A stretch of 64,000 nt of DNA, taken from contig NC_060233.1 of NCBI RefSeq assembly GCF_021155775.2, forward strand, positions 28,933,456 to 28,997,455, written 5' to 3'. A program made the position numbers and the translations under genes. The first letter of the stretch is position 1. Each line of letters starts with the position of its first letter. The notes beneath the pieces are model-generated. The model did not search any database and was not told the DNA's origin. It saw only the letters and a program-made list of their open reading frames with translations. Shown here piece by piece: positions 37,999 to 51,551 of the stretch. Source of the DNA: Neodiprion pinetum (taxonomy: Eukaryota; Arthropoda; Insecta; Hymenoptera; Diprionidae).

Positions 37999-40764
37999 TA
38001 GAACGAGTTTCGAACGTAAGGGATATTCTCATTATCACACTGTGATTTTTATTTTTTGTCGGACCAAATTTACCGAGTGCATGTAGGTAAATACGAGCTT
38101 GGTAACGAGGTATTTCTTCCTCGGCAGTTATGCTCACATTTCGCCAGTTGCACCGTAGTGAAAATAAAATAGGAAATAATGCAGCAAGTGAATCGAGTAA
38201 ATAACAACCTACCTAGTTGTAAAAATTCTTTGCGCAACAGGATAAGGTCGTGAACGCGTACACCTTGGTTAAAACGAAAATACCGCGTTGTGGGTTTAAT
38301 CATGTCTGTGTATTACTTTCTCATATTCTTATTCTTCTTTCTTTACTTCATTTTAGCAAATATTTTTCTTCACTTCGTTTAAGGAATATCGTTAAAGAGG
38401 TGCAACATTAGCGAGCGTGATATACGATCGCGGTTTTCCGCAATTTATCAATACACACACACACACACACACAATACGTGCACTTCTCCATGTAGCAGCC
38501 GGTTAGACGGTGTATAAATTGCACACCAGCCCGTGTTGCGGATGATAGTGGAGGTAGAATTGAAAACGGTATGTCTTGCGCGGCATGCAAAGCGGCGCTG
38601 CAAGCTGCACGCGGGAAAAAGCGAGGAGTGAAAAATTGACGGCCATAAGTTCGAAAAAGAAAGAAAAGAAAAACTGAACAAATTGATGGATTGAAAAGAT
38701 TTGAAAAGATTGGAAAACACGCAAACAGAATGACGGGGGAGAGTGAGGAGAAAAAAGCGCACCGTCATCGTGGAAAATAAAATATGCGGTAGGGGGAAAA
38801 ATGAATTAAATTACAGGTATACGACCATTTATTAAACGCCAGGTGGATCAACGCTGCTGTTGCTGCTGCAGTCAAAACGATTCAATGCCATCAAATGCGC
38901 ATCAACTATTATATATTATACCTAGATAATATTCGCACGCCCGGATATTAGTGCATGAATAATCTACCTTAATTATTATTAATATTTGTGTAAGAATAAA
39001 GAGAATTTCATTGAAGGGAGAGAAGAGGGAGAAAAAAATCATCGAATCGGATAATAAAATCAAACCAATTTTTTTCTTTTTTTTTCTGCGATATAATTTC
39101 AACGCGTCAGGTCATATTGGAAAAAAATGCAGTTGCATTGGCGAACTTTTAGCCTAATTCGTTCCGCTACTTCTGGTTAGTGTCCCATGTATTGACCCTG
39201 TCCCAATTATTAATCTTGTCGATTGTATCCGTTTGATCGTTAGTTCTAAAATTATCAAAAAATAAATTTGCAGCGTTTAACCTCTAGCAATTGGTTTTAG
39301 TCATCGAGAAATCCACAATTTCTACCGTGAACTTATAATTTTGGTAAATAAAATGTTTAATAATTGGGTCTGAACGTGTCAATAACCGTAACACGTATCT
39401 TACGGCTTACACGCTGCACGGAAACTGAAAGACGGTGCGAACGCGTCACGGTATCAAGTTGTTTTCAAACTTTTTCCTTACGACTGCATTATTCTCGTTT
39501 ATTCCATTCGGTGGTACATAATCTAAGCTATACTCTACTCCGCGACAATGGGGGAAATTTTTTTACGATCATATTATCAGAACGAACTTGAATATGTATA
39601 ATATTTGAGAAGAGGAGGAGGATACAAGGAAAGAAGAAAAGAGATGAAAATTACGAAAAGATAAAACCATGAGCGAGGATCTTCGGACGCTGGGAACGAA
39701 ATCTGATAAATATTTCACTCGTCGTCGAATGGAAAGATTCCTGCACTCTTCGTCATTTTGAATTACGTGGATGGATTGTGGAAATTTATGCGCGATAAGT
39801 AGTTATTACGTACCAAATTGCATTCAACGATTGAGTGTCGATAAACCAATTGAATGAAAATCAGAAAATGATCTGTTCTCTTGAAAATTTATCACCTGCG
39901 CGGTACAGGATAACAATTTGTCAATCTTACCGAAACTTATTTTGGTGAAAGAAATATTTTGTCGATTTGAACAAATGACGTTTCACTTGAAAACGCAATT
40001 GTTTTCAAAAGAAATCAATCGTGTAACGATGATACGTTTGGTTAATCGATTTAAAAAAAAATTCTTTCATCTCGATCGATGGCTATAATATATATTTGTT
40101 AAAATTATACCGAATCCTTTCTTTGCGCATAGTTTCTTCTTAATATAGAAAAACGACAGATGAACAACAAAATAAAATAAATAAAAAATGCAAGAAACGA
40201 AAAAAAATTAATAAATAAATAAATAAGAACGCAGGGTACGAGGTTGGATTAAATTCTAAGCGAATTTCACGTACAGCTGGATCGCAAATGCAACATTATA
40301 GATCTCAAGATGAGATGAAACCTGCGAGAGGTGGGAAATCTCTAAGCAATCGTAGGACGCGAGTAAAGCTGCGTTTCGTCCATGAGATGCATTCGAGAGA
40401 TTCTCGAGTCACGAAGCTGGCTCAGCAGCAATCCGTCTAGTGCATTGAAGGAAGGAAGGAAGGAAGGCAGGAAGGAAGGAAGGCAAAAAGAAGACGCAGC
40501 ATTTCCGAAGCGGTGAAGAGGATGAACAGAGAGAGAAAGAGAGAGAGAGAGACTTGAGTGAAAATTTGATACGTCAGCACGTCAAGGGAAAACGAAGAGT
40601 TGGGCGTTTAGGCATCTGCAGGGTTGTCAAATTCATGGAGGCTATTTGAAACGTGTGAGTGAAATGATTCCGTATAGCTTCAAGTTATCGAATAAGTTGG
40701 TTGGCCAAAAATCGTCATTGTTTAAAAAATTTTATTACATGATTTTTCGTACGCTGAATATTTG
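37999..40764. other. No gene seen; CA and GGAA microsatellites
   Basis: A (CA)n tract lies at 38452-38473, (AATA)n at about 40205-40226, a GGAA tract at 40447-40483 and GA at about 40535-40551. The remainder is unique AT-rich sequence. Confidence 0.4.
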
Positions 40765-41325
40765 ACAAGGGCTAAGAAGATCTCTTGAAGACATGCAAAT
40801 AGAAAACACTGGAATTGTGAATAAAATAAATAAACGTTTGCTGCTAATGCTTGGTTTTAAATAGTTTCAAAATTTTCAAACACCTAATTTATTCGTATCC
40901 ATTTCACTCCACGACGGCCCGTTCTGTTTAAAATACTGTATTTTCTGCGATGTCGCTGAAATTGATTTTTTTTTCTATTAACAGTTAATTCAGCAATGCC
41001 ATTTCTTGATAGTAATCGATATCTATGCAACGTTGCAAAAGTGAATGTTCAACGAAACTTTCGTAATGAAGAGAAAAAAACAACCATTCCACTGAATTCG
41101 AAAATACTCTACGGAATCGAAGGAATTTACTAGATTAAAAAAAAATCTATAATCCTTACGAAACGAAGCATTAACAATCTAGGCTTTCGTACATGATTCC
41201 GGCACTCTTTATTTTCATATTTTTTAAAGAGACCATCTCACCTTGCGAATATAACAATTGTATGAAAAATTACGCGACTATCTCGTAGTAAAATAAATAA
41301 AAACTATAGATTTTCGGGAAACCGA
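40765..41325. repeat. Old dispersed repeat H, possible copy 3
   Basis: Shares with copies 1 and 2 the order AGATCTCTT, then GGTTTTAAATAGTTTCAAAA, then CGAAACGAAGCATTAAC, and finally GACTATCTCGTAGTAAAATA ahead of AAATAAAAACTATAGATTTTC. The similarity is weak and patchy. Confidence 0.35.
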
Positions 41326-41563
41326 TTCCGGCCTTAAAGGTGGCTTCACGAACTCGCGCGCAGATTTTTCCCTCTTAAAGTTAAACGAAGTTAAAAAAAA
41401 ACGAGGATTCAATTAACTAAACCGGATTCACGAAAGCATGCGCCGAAAATGTGTGATATTTTTTTTTTCATCCTCGTCAACGGTCATTTTCCACACCGTG
41501 TTTATCATATACACAGGTATAATAGACCAAAAAAGCGGGATGAGATCGTTCACTCGCCATTAA

Positions 41564-42302
41564 GGGGGTATTCTAGTGTAGAGGCATGAATTTGAGGTGT
41601 TTTTTGAAGTGCTATAAACAAAAAACAAAAAATATTTTTACCATCCATTTTTTTATCAGGCGTTTATTATTATTTCACGATTACAAAAAAAAAAAAAAAA
41701 CAAGTCAAAAAATACAAAATTGAAAGTGCTATGAGTTGTTGAAGTGGGGGGTACAAAAAAAATGGCGCGCCAATGTTGTCACGATTGCAAGCATTTTCAA
41801 AATCAGAAAAAAAAAAGAAAAAAGTTTATTAATCTACATAAATGCAGCTATCGTACTAACTAAAAAAAAGTCGAAAAAAAATTTTTTTTTGCCAAATTAC
41901 GGCTGTCCGAAAAAATAATACGTTTTTTTTAACTTTTTTGGACGTTTCTGAATTTTTTAAAAATAGTAAAAATTATTATTTCGTTATAATAATAGTTCGT
42001 GCGATAGAGACATGTATTGAGAAGATTCTCACCGAATTTCAAGTAAATCGGTTCAATAGAACTTGAGAAATCATGTCAACCGTTTTGAAAAATGTAGTTT
42101 TGAGAAAAACACGTTTAAAGTTTCGAGTAAAATTCGTTCCAGCCGAGCCAGTATTGAAGACGTGTCACTAAAATAGCTATATCTCTGAAAATAATTGAAA
42201 TTTTGACTTGTCCTTTTAAGGACACATTCTTGAAAGGTTAAGCTTTGAAAATATAAAAAAAAAAAAATCGATTTTTTCAAATTTCTACACTAGAATACCC
42301 CC
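41564..42302. mobile_element. TTAA-flanked MITE F (739 bp, perfect 19-bp ends)
   Basis: The ends are perfect inverse copies: GGGGGTATTCTAGTGTAGA at 41564-41582 and its complement at 42284-42302. TTAA sits immediately outside each (41560-41563, 42303-42306), the target duplication typical of piggyBac-type transposition. The interior is A/T-rich and has no transposase. Perfect ends suggest a fairly young insertion. Confidence 0.85.
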
Positions 42303-42306
42303 TTAA

Positions 42307-43370
42307 ACAAGATAAAAGAGAGAGAGGTTAATTCGTCGAGTCGAGACAGCTGTCCGTCTGTCCCTAAAGTTTTTGCCGGCATAATTCGCCGCGACGTTAC
42401 GCATATAACAAATTGGGGAGATCCTGAAAAGCGGGATTCACAAATGAATATTATCTCTCCCTCGCCCACTATTTTTTTTTTTTTTTTTTTTGCATTTTTC
42501 CGTTTTCACTTTTTTTAATACGCCTCTGTCGGATCGAAACTGCGAGGCTTTGAAGTATCAACGTTTGCACATCTCGGCTGAAAATAATCGCGACGATCGC
42601 TTGTCATACACGCCGGTAAATCCGCTTTTATCTCCAGCCCTTCCCGCGTTGATTGGGGCTAACAATGGATATTGGTTACCGTTTAAAGGGCTATAGGGTG
42701 ACCCCGTTCTTCCACCCCTCCTCTCGCTAATCGGTAGGGGAATTTTTTCTCTATTTCTGCAACGATGGCTGTCGCTAATTACCTGCACGGTTAACGGGAT
42801 GTCGATGGATTGTATCGTTTTTCATAGCTGTGCGTTATAATTTTACAGGAGGCGAGGTGTAAAAGGAATCGCTCGTTTTCAGGCGGACAAATATTCATGT
42901 ACTTGAATAAACGATCTTATTGTTACACGATTCTCAGTATACGGAGTGCGAGTACCGATATGCAAAATACAATTGAACTTCTCAATAATTTCAGGCTTTT
43001 TCAAATGTCTTTCAAGAGAATATTCGCAATGGCAGGAAAAAATGCATGAAAACTGCAAACTGCGATTAAAAGTTAAAAGAGGCAATTATCTACTTTCAAA
43101 GAAATTTCGTACCAACGAAAGAAATGTTTCATACTTGTAACTATATAAAATGAAGAACCGCTCGATTGGATTTAGAAACTTACAATTGATTTTTCTGAAT
43201 TTAATTTATTACTACTGACTTACGATGAAGCATTGAATCGATTTTACCTTGTAACGAAGATAAGTCTTGCAGAATATTTACTTAGCTTCGGTGAATGCTG
43301 ATTGTTTTAAATTAATTTTTGTTCCTGTTTGACTAGAATTTACGATAATTTTTTCCGTCAAATGTATTTG

Positions 43371-43401
<31 letters not shown>

Positions 43402-46400
43402 TTCGTCCTCCGCAATTAATTCACCGTCACGGATAATTGAAGAAAATTTTCTTAATTCAACTAAATAATTGGTAATTTTATCCGCTAGACGAAAGATTTG
43501 AATACGTCGTTAAACCAAGCGTCTTTTCGCGAAAGCGTGATTGAGTTGAAATTATTCATATCACCTCTTGAAATATGAAGAAAGAAATTTTTTTTTTACC
43601 GCACTCTTAACGTCTTCGTACCCTGGTGTGAGAAGTGATGAGGTATAAAAAAAAAAAAAAAAAACCACGCGCATATTAAAAATCGTACACGGCAAAGGAT
43701 AACGAATGCAGGGTTCGAACGGGCTTTGAACAAGAGAGAAATGGCGAGGAAGAGAAATAAAGCGGTAACAAAGATACCGTGGAAAGATTGAATTGGTTGA
43801 GGAGGGGTTTTGCCTCCCTTGAGAACGGGGCCAGCTGCAACAGCGAAGGGCGCGAAGGGCGCGAAGGGCGCGAAGGGCGAGAACGAAACACACCCGCGAT
43901 GCGGGTATTATACCGTGATATTTTAATTTCCCAAGACGCCTCCATTTTGAAGGACCAACTTTAAATTCATAGGACCGTCGGGACGAAAATCTCGGTTTCA
44001 CCAGCCGCCGACCGACTTTCAAACCGCCCGTCCATCCACGGACGTTCAATATTCGAGTCTATGCGTGAAGGTGCGTCTATACCCGAAAACACCTTCTTAC
44101 GCATATCACGCCACTACGCGAGTCGACCGAGTTTCTTCATTCCATTGAATCCAAAGACGTCGAACAGCTTCTGTCAGCGGCGACAAAGAAGTTTGACTTC
44201 ATTTTTCCGTACGTGCAAAGAAATAATTACCCATCTTTGCTCTGTAAGTCGTCTGAAATGACTTGTTGGAGAGTGTTGTTTGTTGCTGTTGGTTTTTCTC
44301 TCTATTTATTTGAAAGAGAAAAATTACGTTCATAGTTTTTTTTTTTTTTTTTTTTTAAGATATTAACTTATTTCGTTACAATATTGACATGACATACGAT
44401 ATACAAATGAATATATGTATATACATATATTTCGGAAAAATGGTTTATCCTAAATAGTTGCGTGATCTTTATCGCTTGGATTGAGAAAGTTTATTTTTTT
44501 CCACCCCCCACCGCCCCAGTTAAGAATCCAGAAGTCCTGTTACTTCGATTCTTATCAGTGTGTATAAAAGAAGAGCTCGGAAAACAAACGCCGGAAGTAA
44601 GAGATTTGGAAACGGGAAAGGTTATTACAGCGAGAACGGAAAAAGTTTTTGTCTCTCGAGTGAATTGCCTCGTGTACAATTATGAGGAACTCGCATCTTG
44701 AGTGAGCGAACACGCGGTTATAGTTAAATAATTATTTCGTTGGTGGATATCGGTGAAAAGAGAAGCGAGGAAAAACGGTGAGTGAATTGCATAATACAAA
44801 TTGAGGAGAAATCACAGCTTGTTATATATTCATCGTATACAAACATTCCATAATGAATAAAATAATATTACACGATGAATGTGAAATTATATTCGAATGC
44901 TCATATAGGTAGATTATTTTTTCCGCTGGTCTTTCGAAACGATTTCTAACCGTTGATGAAAAAGAAATCCCGTAAAGCTCTCGGAACGGAGAAAGTAAAA
45001 AACGGGAGGAGGTAAAAGACTGTAATGACCGATTGACGGAAGGATCAAAGTATCGAATTTTCAAAGACACGAAAATCTAATTCGTCTAATTATTAAAATG
45101 CAGAAAGTACAAGTACGTAAAATTGAAAATATAGAAAGTTGGGGTACCGAAAGATGAAGTATTGAGAGGAAATTTAGAATCTTTATACGATTCTACATTA
45201 TCGAGAGAAATTCTGACGATTCTACATTTCAGCACTCTTTAGTCTGACCCTTCTATTTCTCTACTTCTCCGTACTTTGATTTCCCACATTTTAAAATTCT
45301 ATATCAATTAAATTTTCGCTTCTTAAAGAATTCGACACTGCGGCTCGTTTGAAAAATTTTTTATTTCTCTACATTTCAAGCCAAAATCATCTCAGCTACG
45401 ACGTAATATACTGGCGATAATACACAGAGAGTGAAATTATAGTTCGAGGACGATTTTGAAGTTGGTAACGTTATCGTAACGAAACATTAGGAAAAACGTG
45501 ACAATTTTTTTTATATTTGCAACGATTTTGAAAGAACCAAGATTTCAGAATATCAGCCTTCAGTCTTTTATCATAACGGTTTGCTGAATTTCAAACAATT
45601 CCAAAGTCGCAAAATAACAATTCGACAGAGTTTGCCGTGCGGATCGTATGTGGAAAGTTGAGTGGTAAATTGGCGAAATTTGTCAAGAACGCATACAGCC
45701 ACGGGGGTTTAACGACAAGTGCAGAGGACGGGGTGGCATTTTCGTTTGATCGAAGTATAACGCCAGCGGAAATTTCAATACGACACATTTCAGCTGCAGC
45801 GTTATAGCGAGTATAACCAAGCTTCGTACCGCGACTAATGCACGGTTATGGAGATGGGCCAATAAAGTTAGAGTTACCCGAGTTTCTAGGCAACAGAGTG
45901 ACTGGCCGAACCGGGGCTGCATGCAAAGCAACCGACTAACGCAATAAGTGTAAGTAACTCATTGTCAACTATACACGTGAGTATCAGCCGTAAGGAGAAA
46001 CGCGCTCCTTCTACTTCTCTCTCTCTCTCTCTCTCTTGTTTTAAAATATATATTCAGACACATCTTTCGTGACAGGATACTTGTGAGAAAAAAATTTGCA
46101 AGTTTAAAAGAAAATTCATCACAGTATTACTTACACAATACAGGTATAAGAGTCAAATTTTCAAGACGATGATCTTGATTCTATTATAAATTATTATACG
46201 TACAACATTTTTGGCATATATACGCGGAAAGAAATTTCTTTTTCCGTATCGGTTATTTAATAGGAAATTAAAATTTAAGTCAGTATCGTTGCAATTGCAA
46301 TAAACAGTGGTACGAGTAATTATTGTATTCGGTGTTACTTTTACTTGGCAATAATATAAATTTTCTGGTAATTTCAACATCGATGTGTATTTGTTCAGCC

Positions 46401-47671
46401 AGGATAAAATATACTTCACGCGAGTGACCAACAAAAAACACTCGTTTTCAATTTTTACCCAGAAACATACTCAACGATGTTAAAAAAAAAAAAAAAAAAT
46501 AAAATATTAGCGGGCCGCGTGCATCGGCGACAATTAAAAATCTTCCTCGATGTATAGAACGCAGTTAGCACTAATCACACACACACGTATTTAAGACGTC
46601 GGTAAAGAAAGTATTTCGAAATCCGGCATATATATGTATTATTGTATACATATCGGACACTCGATCATTCAAGGCGGTCTGATCCTCATTTTTCCATTAC
46701 GTCAAAGAATAATGTAAAAAGTAGAAAAATAAACACACGCACACGCACACATACCGTGGTAACGAAAAAAGAGATAACGAGGGATGAAAATGGAAGGGTG
46801 AAAAGTTATCGGGGTTACGCGTATATGTACGGTGTGTGGCATGAACGCGGTAATATCGATCGATCAATTATATGGAGATTACGGAGGAAGAGAGGTGACC
46901 TATGGTTCCCCCCCCCCCCCCCCATAGCCCAGCGGCGTTTCATCCCCCGACGAGACAGTCGTTCTCCCTCATACGGGTGTGACAGAGTTTTGCGAGGCGA
47001 AATCGGCTGACGGCAACAAAGCATGTCGACGAATGGTAATTCCCTGTTTTACATAAAAATCTACACACTTTCGAACAGATGGCGACGACGACGACGACGA
47101 CTATTGCTGCACACCGCGGCAGGTACCGCGGGTACAATCACCCGGGCTTACTGTGCGCCTTGTTCTTTATACGTTATTGTTTTTGTTTTCTTTTTTTTTT
47201 TTTTTCTTTTACCAAAACGCGCGCGTATTATTAGCAGGCTAGCTCGTGGCTCTGGGAAATTAATGAAACTGCGAATGAAAAGCTCCGTTACACGCTCGAC
47301 GCCGCCGTGTAATAGTTATATGGGAATAATGTTCGTTTGAGAGTGAGTCAAGATCGTCTCGATCAACGATTTTCATTTTACTAACGATGAGTCGAAACGA
47401 TACTGCAATTAATGATTATTACTTAATAGATAAAATATGAACACCGTTAGTAATTAGAATTTTTTTTCACCAATTGACCGTTAGATTATTCTACCTATCT
47501 AAAAATTTCAATTTGACAAATGTGCTGTAATATAACGAATAAATTATAGTGTAATTTGATGATTTTGAATCATCTGTAACACAGAGCTTGTTGAATTTTT
47601 TTAATCGAAGTGGAATCAACATATTATATGCTTCATACATGTTGTAATTAATATGTTGTACATATGTATTA
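42307..47671. other. No accepted gene; 9-bp tandem, C and CT tracts
   Basis: Includes T runs at 42472-42491 and 43372-43400, GCGAAGGGC x4 at 43843-43878, a CT tract at 46017-46035 and a 16-base C run at 46908-46923. The 162-codon minus-strand frame at 43561-44049 spans the 9-bp repeat (an A-L-R periodicity) and T runs, and has no domain. Confidence 0.4.
43843..43878. repeat. Tandem repeat GCGAAGGGC x4
   Basis: Four identical 9-base units. Because the unit is a multiple of three it keeps frames open on both strands and inflates apparent coding potential. Confidence 0.9.
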
Positions 47672-48093
47672 GGGTAGCCCTTATTTAGGGTATCGACGAA
47701 TTTTTTCCGTGCCGCCACACAAATCGACTTCAAATTATTCAAAAACAATTCTTAAATTTTTTCGGTTTTTTATCTCAACTTCTGACGGTCCATAAAACGT
47801 GGGATTTTATGTTACCTTCACACTTTATTTCTTTTCTCTGGTAATTTTAACAGGAAATAATTTTAATCAAACGAAATCGAAATTTCTGAAAATTGCGTGT
47901 TAGGTATACTATACGTCTGTTTTTTTTATTTATTTATTTTTTTTTTCGGAAAAAAAGCATATCATCAAAAAGATCTATAATTATACTTAACAAACCCTAG
48001 TTTAATGCAGATTTTACCCATGAAAATTGACGGAGAAAGAAAGGAATTGATCATAAAATCCCATGTTATTCTTATAGGAAAAATTAAGGGCTC
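47672..48093. mobile_element. Diverged relative of foldback element B
   Basis: The left end GGGTAGCCCTTATTTAGGG is preceded by TA, and the following TCAAATTATTCAAAAACAAT matches the element B arm near 5390. An inner GTGGGATTTTATGTTACC has its inverse near 48055 (ATAAAATCCCATGTTAT). The right end AAGGGCTCT is decayed, so the boundary is approximate. Confidence 0.5.
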
Positions 48094-51000
48094 TTGTATA
48101 TAATTCCATAAATTATTATATCCCGCGGAGGGATACTTGGCTAAAAGTAGCAAATGAGAAAGAAAACAATTGTAACGAGAAAAAAGCGTATTCTAATAAG
48201 AGAAGGAAAGAAAAACAAAGAAAAGAAAAAAAGAAAAAACGCTTCCGCGTGACGATGGAATGGAAAAAAGTACCGCGAGCAATCCTTGTCCAGAATCAAG
48301 AGCCAGGCAGCGCCGGGACAAAGTCGGGAATGCACGAAAGGAAAACAGGACTGAAAATGAGTTTGTCCTCGCAGAGGTATAAACACGTATCTTTGTACAT
48401 ACGTGTGCATGTTAACACTTATACGCGTAAGACACAGAAGGAAGGAAAGAAAATGGAAAGGGAGAGGGGGGAAAAGGGAAAAGGGCGAGAGTTTACGTTA
48501 GACTTGACTTTACTTACTACTTCGGCGCGACTTTCGTCCCCTGCGCCCGGCAGCTATTGACGAAGGAAGAAGGACCCTCGATTTTCCCGAGAGGTTTTTA
48601 TCCCGACGCGACGCGATAATTCCGGCCTCGCCATACGCATACGTATACATTAGGGTGGTTAAAAATAAAAGAAAGTTTCTTTCTTCTCGCCTTACCCCCG
48701 AAAATGTTAAGAGTTTTTGATAGAAAAAAGATCCTCCCAAAAGAATGAGGCTGAAGCGTGTTAAAGTTTTTGGAAATAGAAAAATCGCGGTTCAGTTTTA
48801 TCCTCATTATTTCGTAAAAGTATCGGGGACTCGAGACATTTTATTACTTAATTAACTTATGCGAATGAATATTAAAAAGTTTGGCAGCTAGGTTCAGCCT
48901 CCTCACAAAAGATGAGCTTTCTAACTAAAGTCTAACAGGTCGCTACGTCAATTTTCATTCCCCACTCGTTTGACGTGAGAAAATTTTCATTTTTCGTGTT
49001 AAATGTCAACATACTCGTAGGCTGTTTAATATTTTTACAATTCATGCACAGAGCCATGAAGCTTATTCCTCAAGCTTTTGCAAACCTGTACAGTGTTTCC
49101 TTCCTTTTTGAAATCAGTTTCCAATTTTTTTGATTCTTAAATCACGGAAGAAATAGTAACACTTACGGTATCAATCCAGAGCATAACTGCAGTTGAATTA
49201 CAGATATAACCCTCGTGTCAATTAGCATTAACAATTAGAAAAATCATCAGCATCGGACGAACAAAAGCGTGGTTATACATCAGAGTTCCATCGTCGCGGA
49301 TCGGATATAAATTTTGACAGATAGGCTGGTCATAATTTATCGGACTAATCGTCCTACAATAGCTATTAACAGTTATTCGCCTGTACGTTACACTTGGCGG
49401 GAGAAGCTTTGATCGCGAATTGTTTCGTCGTAAATTCATTCCCTGAACGCTGTAATTTCAGCCTCGATATTACAGCTGTCCCAGCGTATAATAATCGGCG
49501 GCAGTCGCGTCTAATCGCAAAGTAATTCCTGATGTAAAAAGGCGGCAGAATTTGATAAGAAAATAATATATAGTAAAAGAAAAAAAAAAATAAATAAATA
49601 AATAAATAAAAATATATTGGCAAAGAAAAGAAAATGGAAACCTGGCCAACCCCTGAATGCATGCGTCGGCGTACCTCCGTTCAATTTACATACCGATGAC
49701 GTATGGCCGTTAATATTGATTTTGCACGTTTGGTCAGAATCACCATCCATGCCTTTTATTATGCTGCGTAACTCGTACATCCCATATATATAATATATAT
49801 ATATACATATAATATGTAAATGTATATAGTTATACACATATATGGCTACGACGCTGCGTCGGCCGTTTCCCACCTCTTTCACCCTGGGCACACGTGTTTC
49901 TTCCTATATATCATATACAACACTACACGGCGAAATATGAAAAAAGCGAATCAGTAAAATTGAAAAATGGCTGTATTAGGATTCACGGGTATAATGTGCA
50001 TAACAGTTTTATTTCGAGGGTTTAATTAAATAAATGATCTATGAGGCAAGTATGTGATATGGGTCTAGAGGAAGAGTTAATGAACATGATGGAGGAGAGA
50101 TGGAAATAATCGTAAACCCAAGCGGCAAACAGGCTTGAGGGCTGGAACTTTTCGTGTAAAATAGTTAATAAAAATCGTTTAGCACAAAATAGATGACCGA
50201 CAGTGAGATCAGGCTGAAAATGGAAGACTCTGATCAATTGGACGGTGTAGATCGAGTGGAACGTGAAAATTTCAGATCCTAATCTACGGCTGTTTTGGTA
50301 ACAATTTTCAATTTTGCTGTCAAGAGAATTTAATGCCCTACAAAATATGCCTTGGAAATTTTTTTTTTATTTCAAACGGTTCAGAAGTTATATCGTTTCA
50401 GTGAAAAAAAAAAAAATTTGTTTGCACGTTATTTAATGGGAAAATTTCAAATGGCCATGCAGCGACACCTTTTAAAATTGAGGTAAAAATTTGTTCAAAC
50501 GGGAGAATTTTCTTTCTCAGTAAACAGGTCCTTTTAAGACCATAGATTCGATAGGTTTGTTTTTTTTTGGCTCACCCTAATATAACATATGCGTGTGTGT
50601 GACGGGCAGGTGGATATTACACGATCCTGTCGGGGGTCTGCAGGTAGGTTGTACACCTATCCGGATCTGAGGAGAGAGAATACGAGGCGAGGACCCCGTC
50701 CCATTTCTCAGGCTTATATTTTGGATTTTGATCCCGGGTTGAGCTCTTCGCTGATGGATCTACACGCGGCGGAGGAAGCCTCGCGAGTGAGAGAGAAAGA
50801 TGAAAAAGCGAGGAGTGATAAGAGGACGAAGGATAGTTATTTCGCATTGCGTTTCTCTGCCGTCGTTGGAGAAAAGTCTTCTGAAGAGATTGATTGAAAC
50901 GCCCGTCACGAGAGCACCGAGCCATATACAATATAGAGAGGGAGAGGAAAAATAAGGATCATCCTAATATTGGTTATAACCGGAACGGATACGGAATTTT

Positions 51001-51458
51001 TATCCGTTGCCATGACGCGGTTATCACGGCTGGCGCCGTTTGTCTGACGGTTTGAAAAGCTCGGAGATTGAGAAAATTAAAATACAAATTTGCCTGGCTT
51101 TAAAATTCTCCAGGAAAATTCTCCAACTCTCTTCAATTTACTGAAATACGTTCTCCTAGCACTCGCTGGAGCGGAGTTGAAATTCCGAAATTTAAAGCAA
51201 AGAAATCAAACTTTGGTGAAACGTCAAAGCTCCAAAGTGTAAATATGATAAAATTAAAAAATATGGAAACATCGAAATTCCGAATGGTCGAAAATTTTGA
51301 GTTCAGTGTATTTCTGGCTTGGTGAAATTTCACACGTTTGATCTGTCTGTGTTTTGAGTTTTGGATATTTTTACTCTCGGAATCCTGGTGATTTTGATTT
51401 ACGTTTTTTCTGATTTTTCCCACCCGCTAGTTGAGTAAACTACCCTGTGTGAATATAA
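48094..51458. other. No gene seen; includes an element end D2 at about 50538-50576
   Basis: A/G-rich frames at 48141-48560, an (AATA)n tract at 49588-49611 and a (TA)n tract near 49785-49815. A lone TAGGGTGGTT at 48651 looks like another element end without a partner. Confidence 0.4.
50538..50576 (-). repeat. Solo element end D2
   Basis: Inverse of the terminus at 23894: GACCATAGATTCGATAGGTT, then a T run and GGCTCACCCT followed by AA. Two loci 26.6 kb apart thus share a terminus of about 35 bases. Similarity fades beyond it. Confidence 0.6.
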
Positions 51459-51551
51459 TTTACTTTTCGGAATTTTACTTCATCGAGACTTTATTTTTCG
51501 CAATTTTGCTCTATGGGAACTTTACTTTTCAAAACTTTGCGCTATCGTATG
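51459..51551. repeat. 31-bp diverged tandem repeat, three units
   Basis: Units start at 51459, 51490 and 51521, each exactly 31 bases. They begin TTTACTTTTC, TTTATTTTTC and TTTACTTTTC, with a shared CTTCATC/CTCTATG/CGCTATC core. They have drifted apart, so the array is not recent. Confidence 0.75.

Noticed and set aside
43561..44049. 162-codon minus-strand open frame
   Set aside because: Kept open by the 9-bp GCGAAGGGC repeat and T runs; no recognisable domain.
48650..48670. TAGGGTGGTT as the start of another foldback element
   Set aside because: No inverse end was found within 1 kb.
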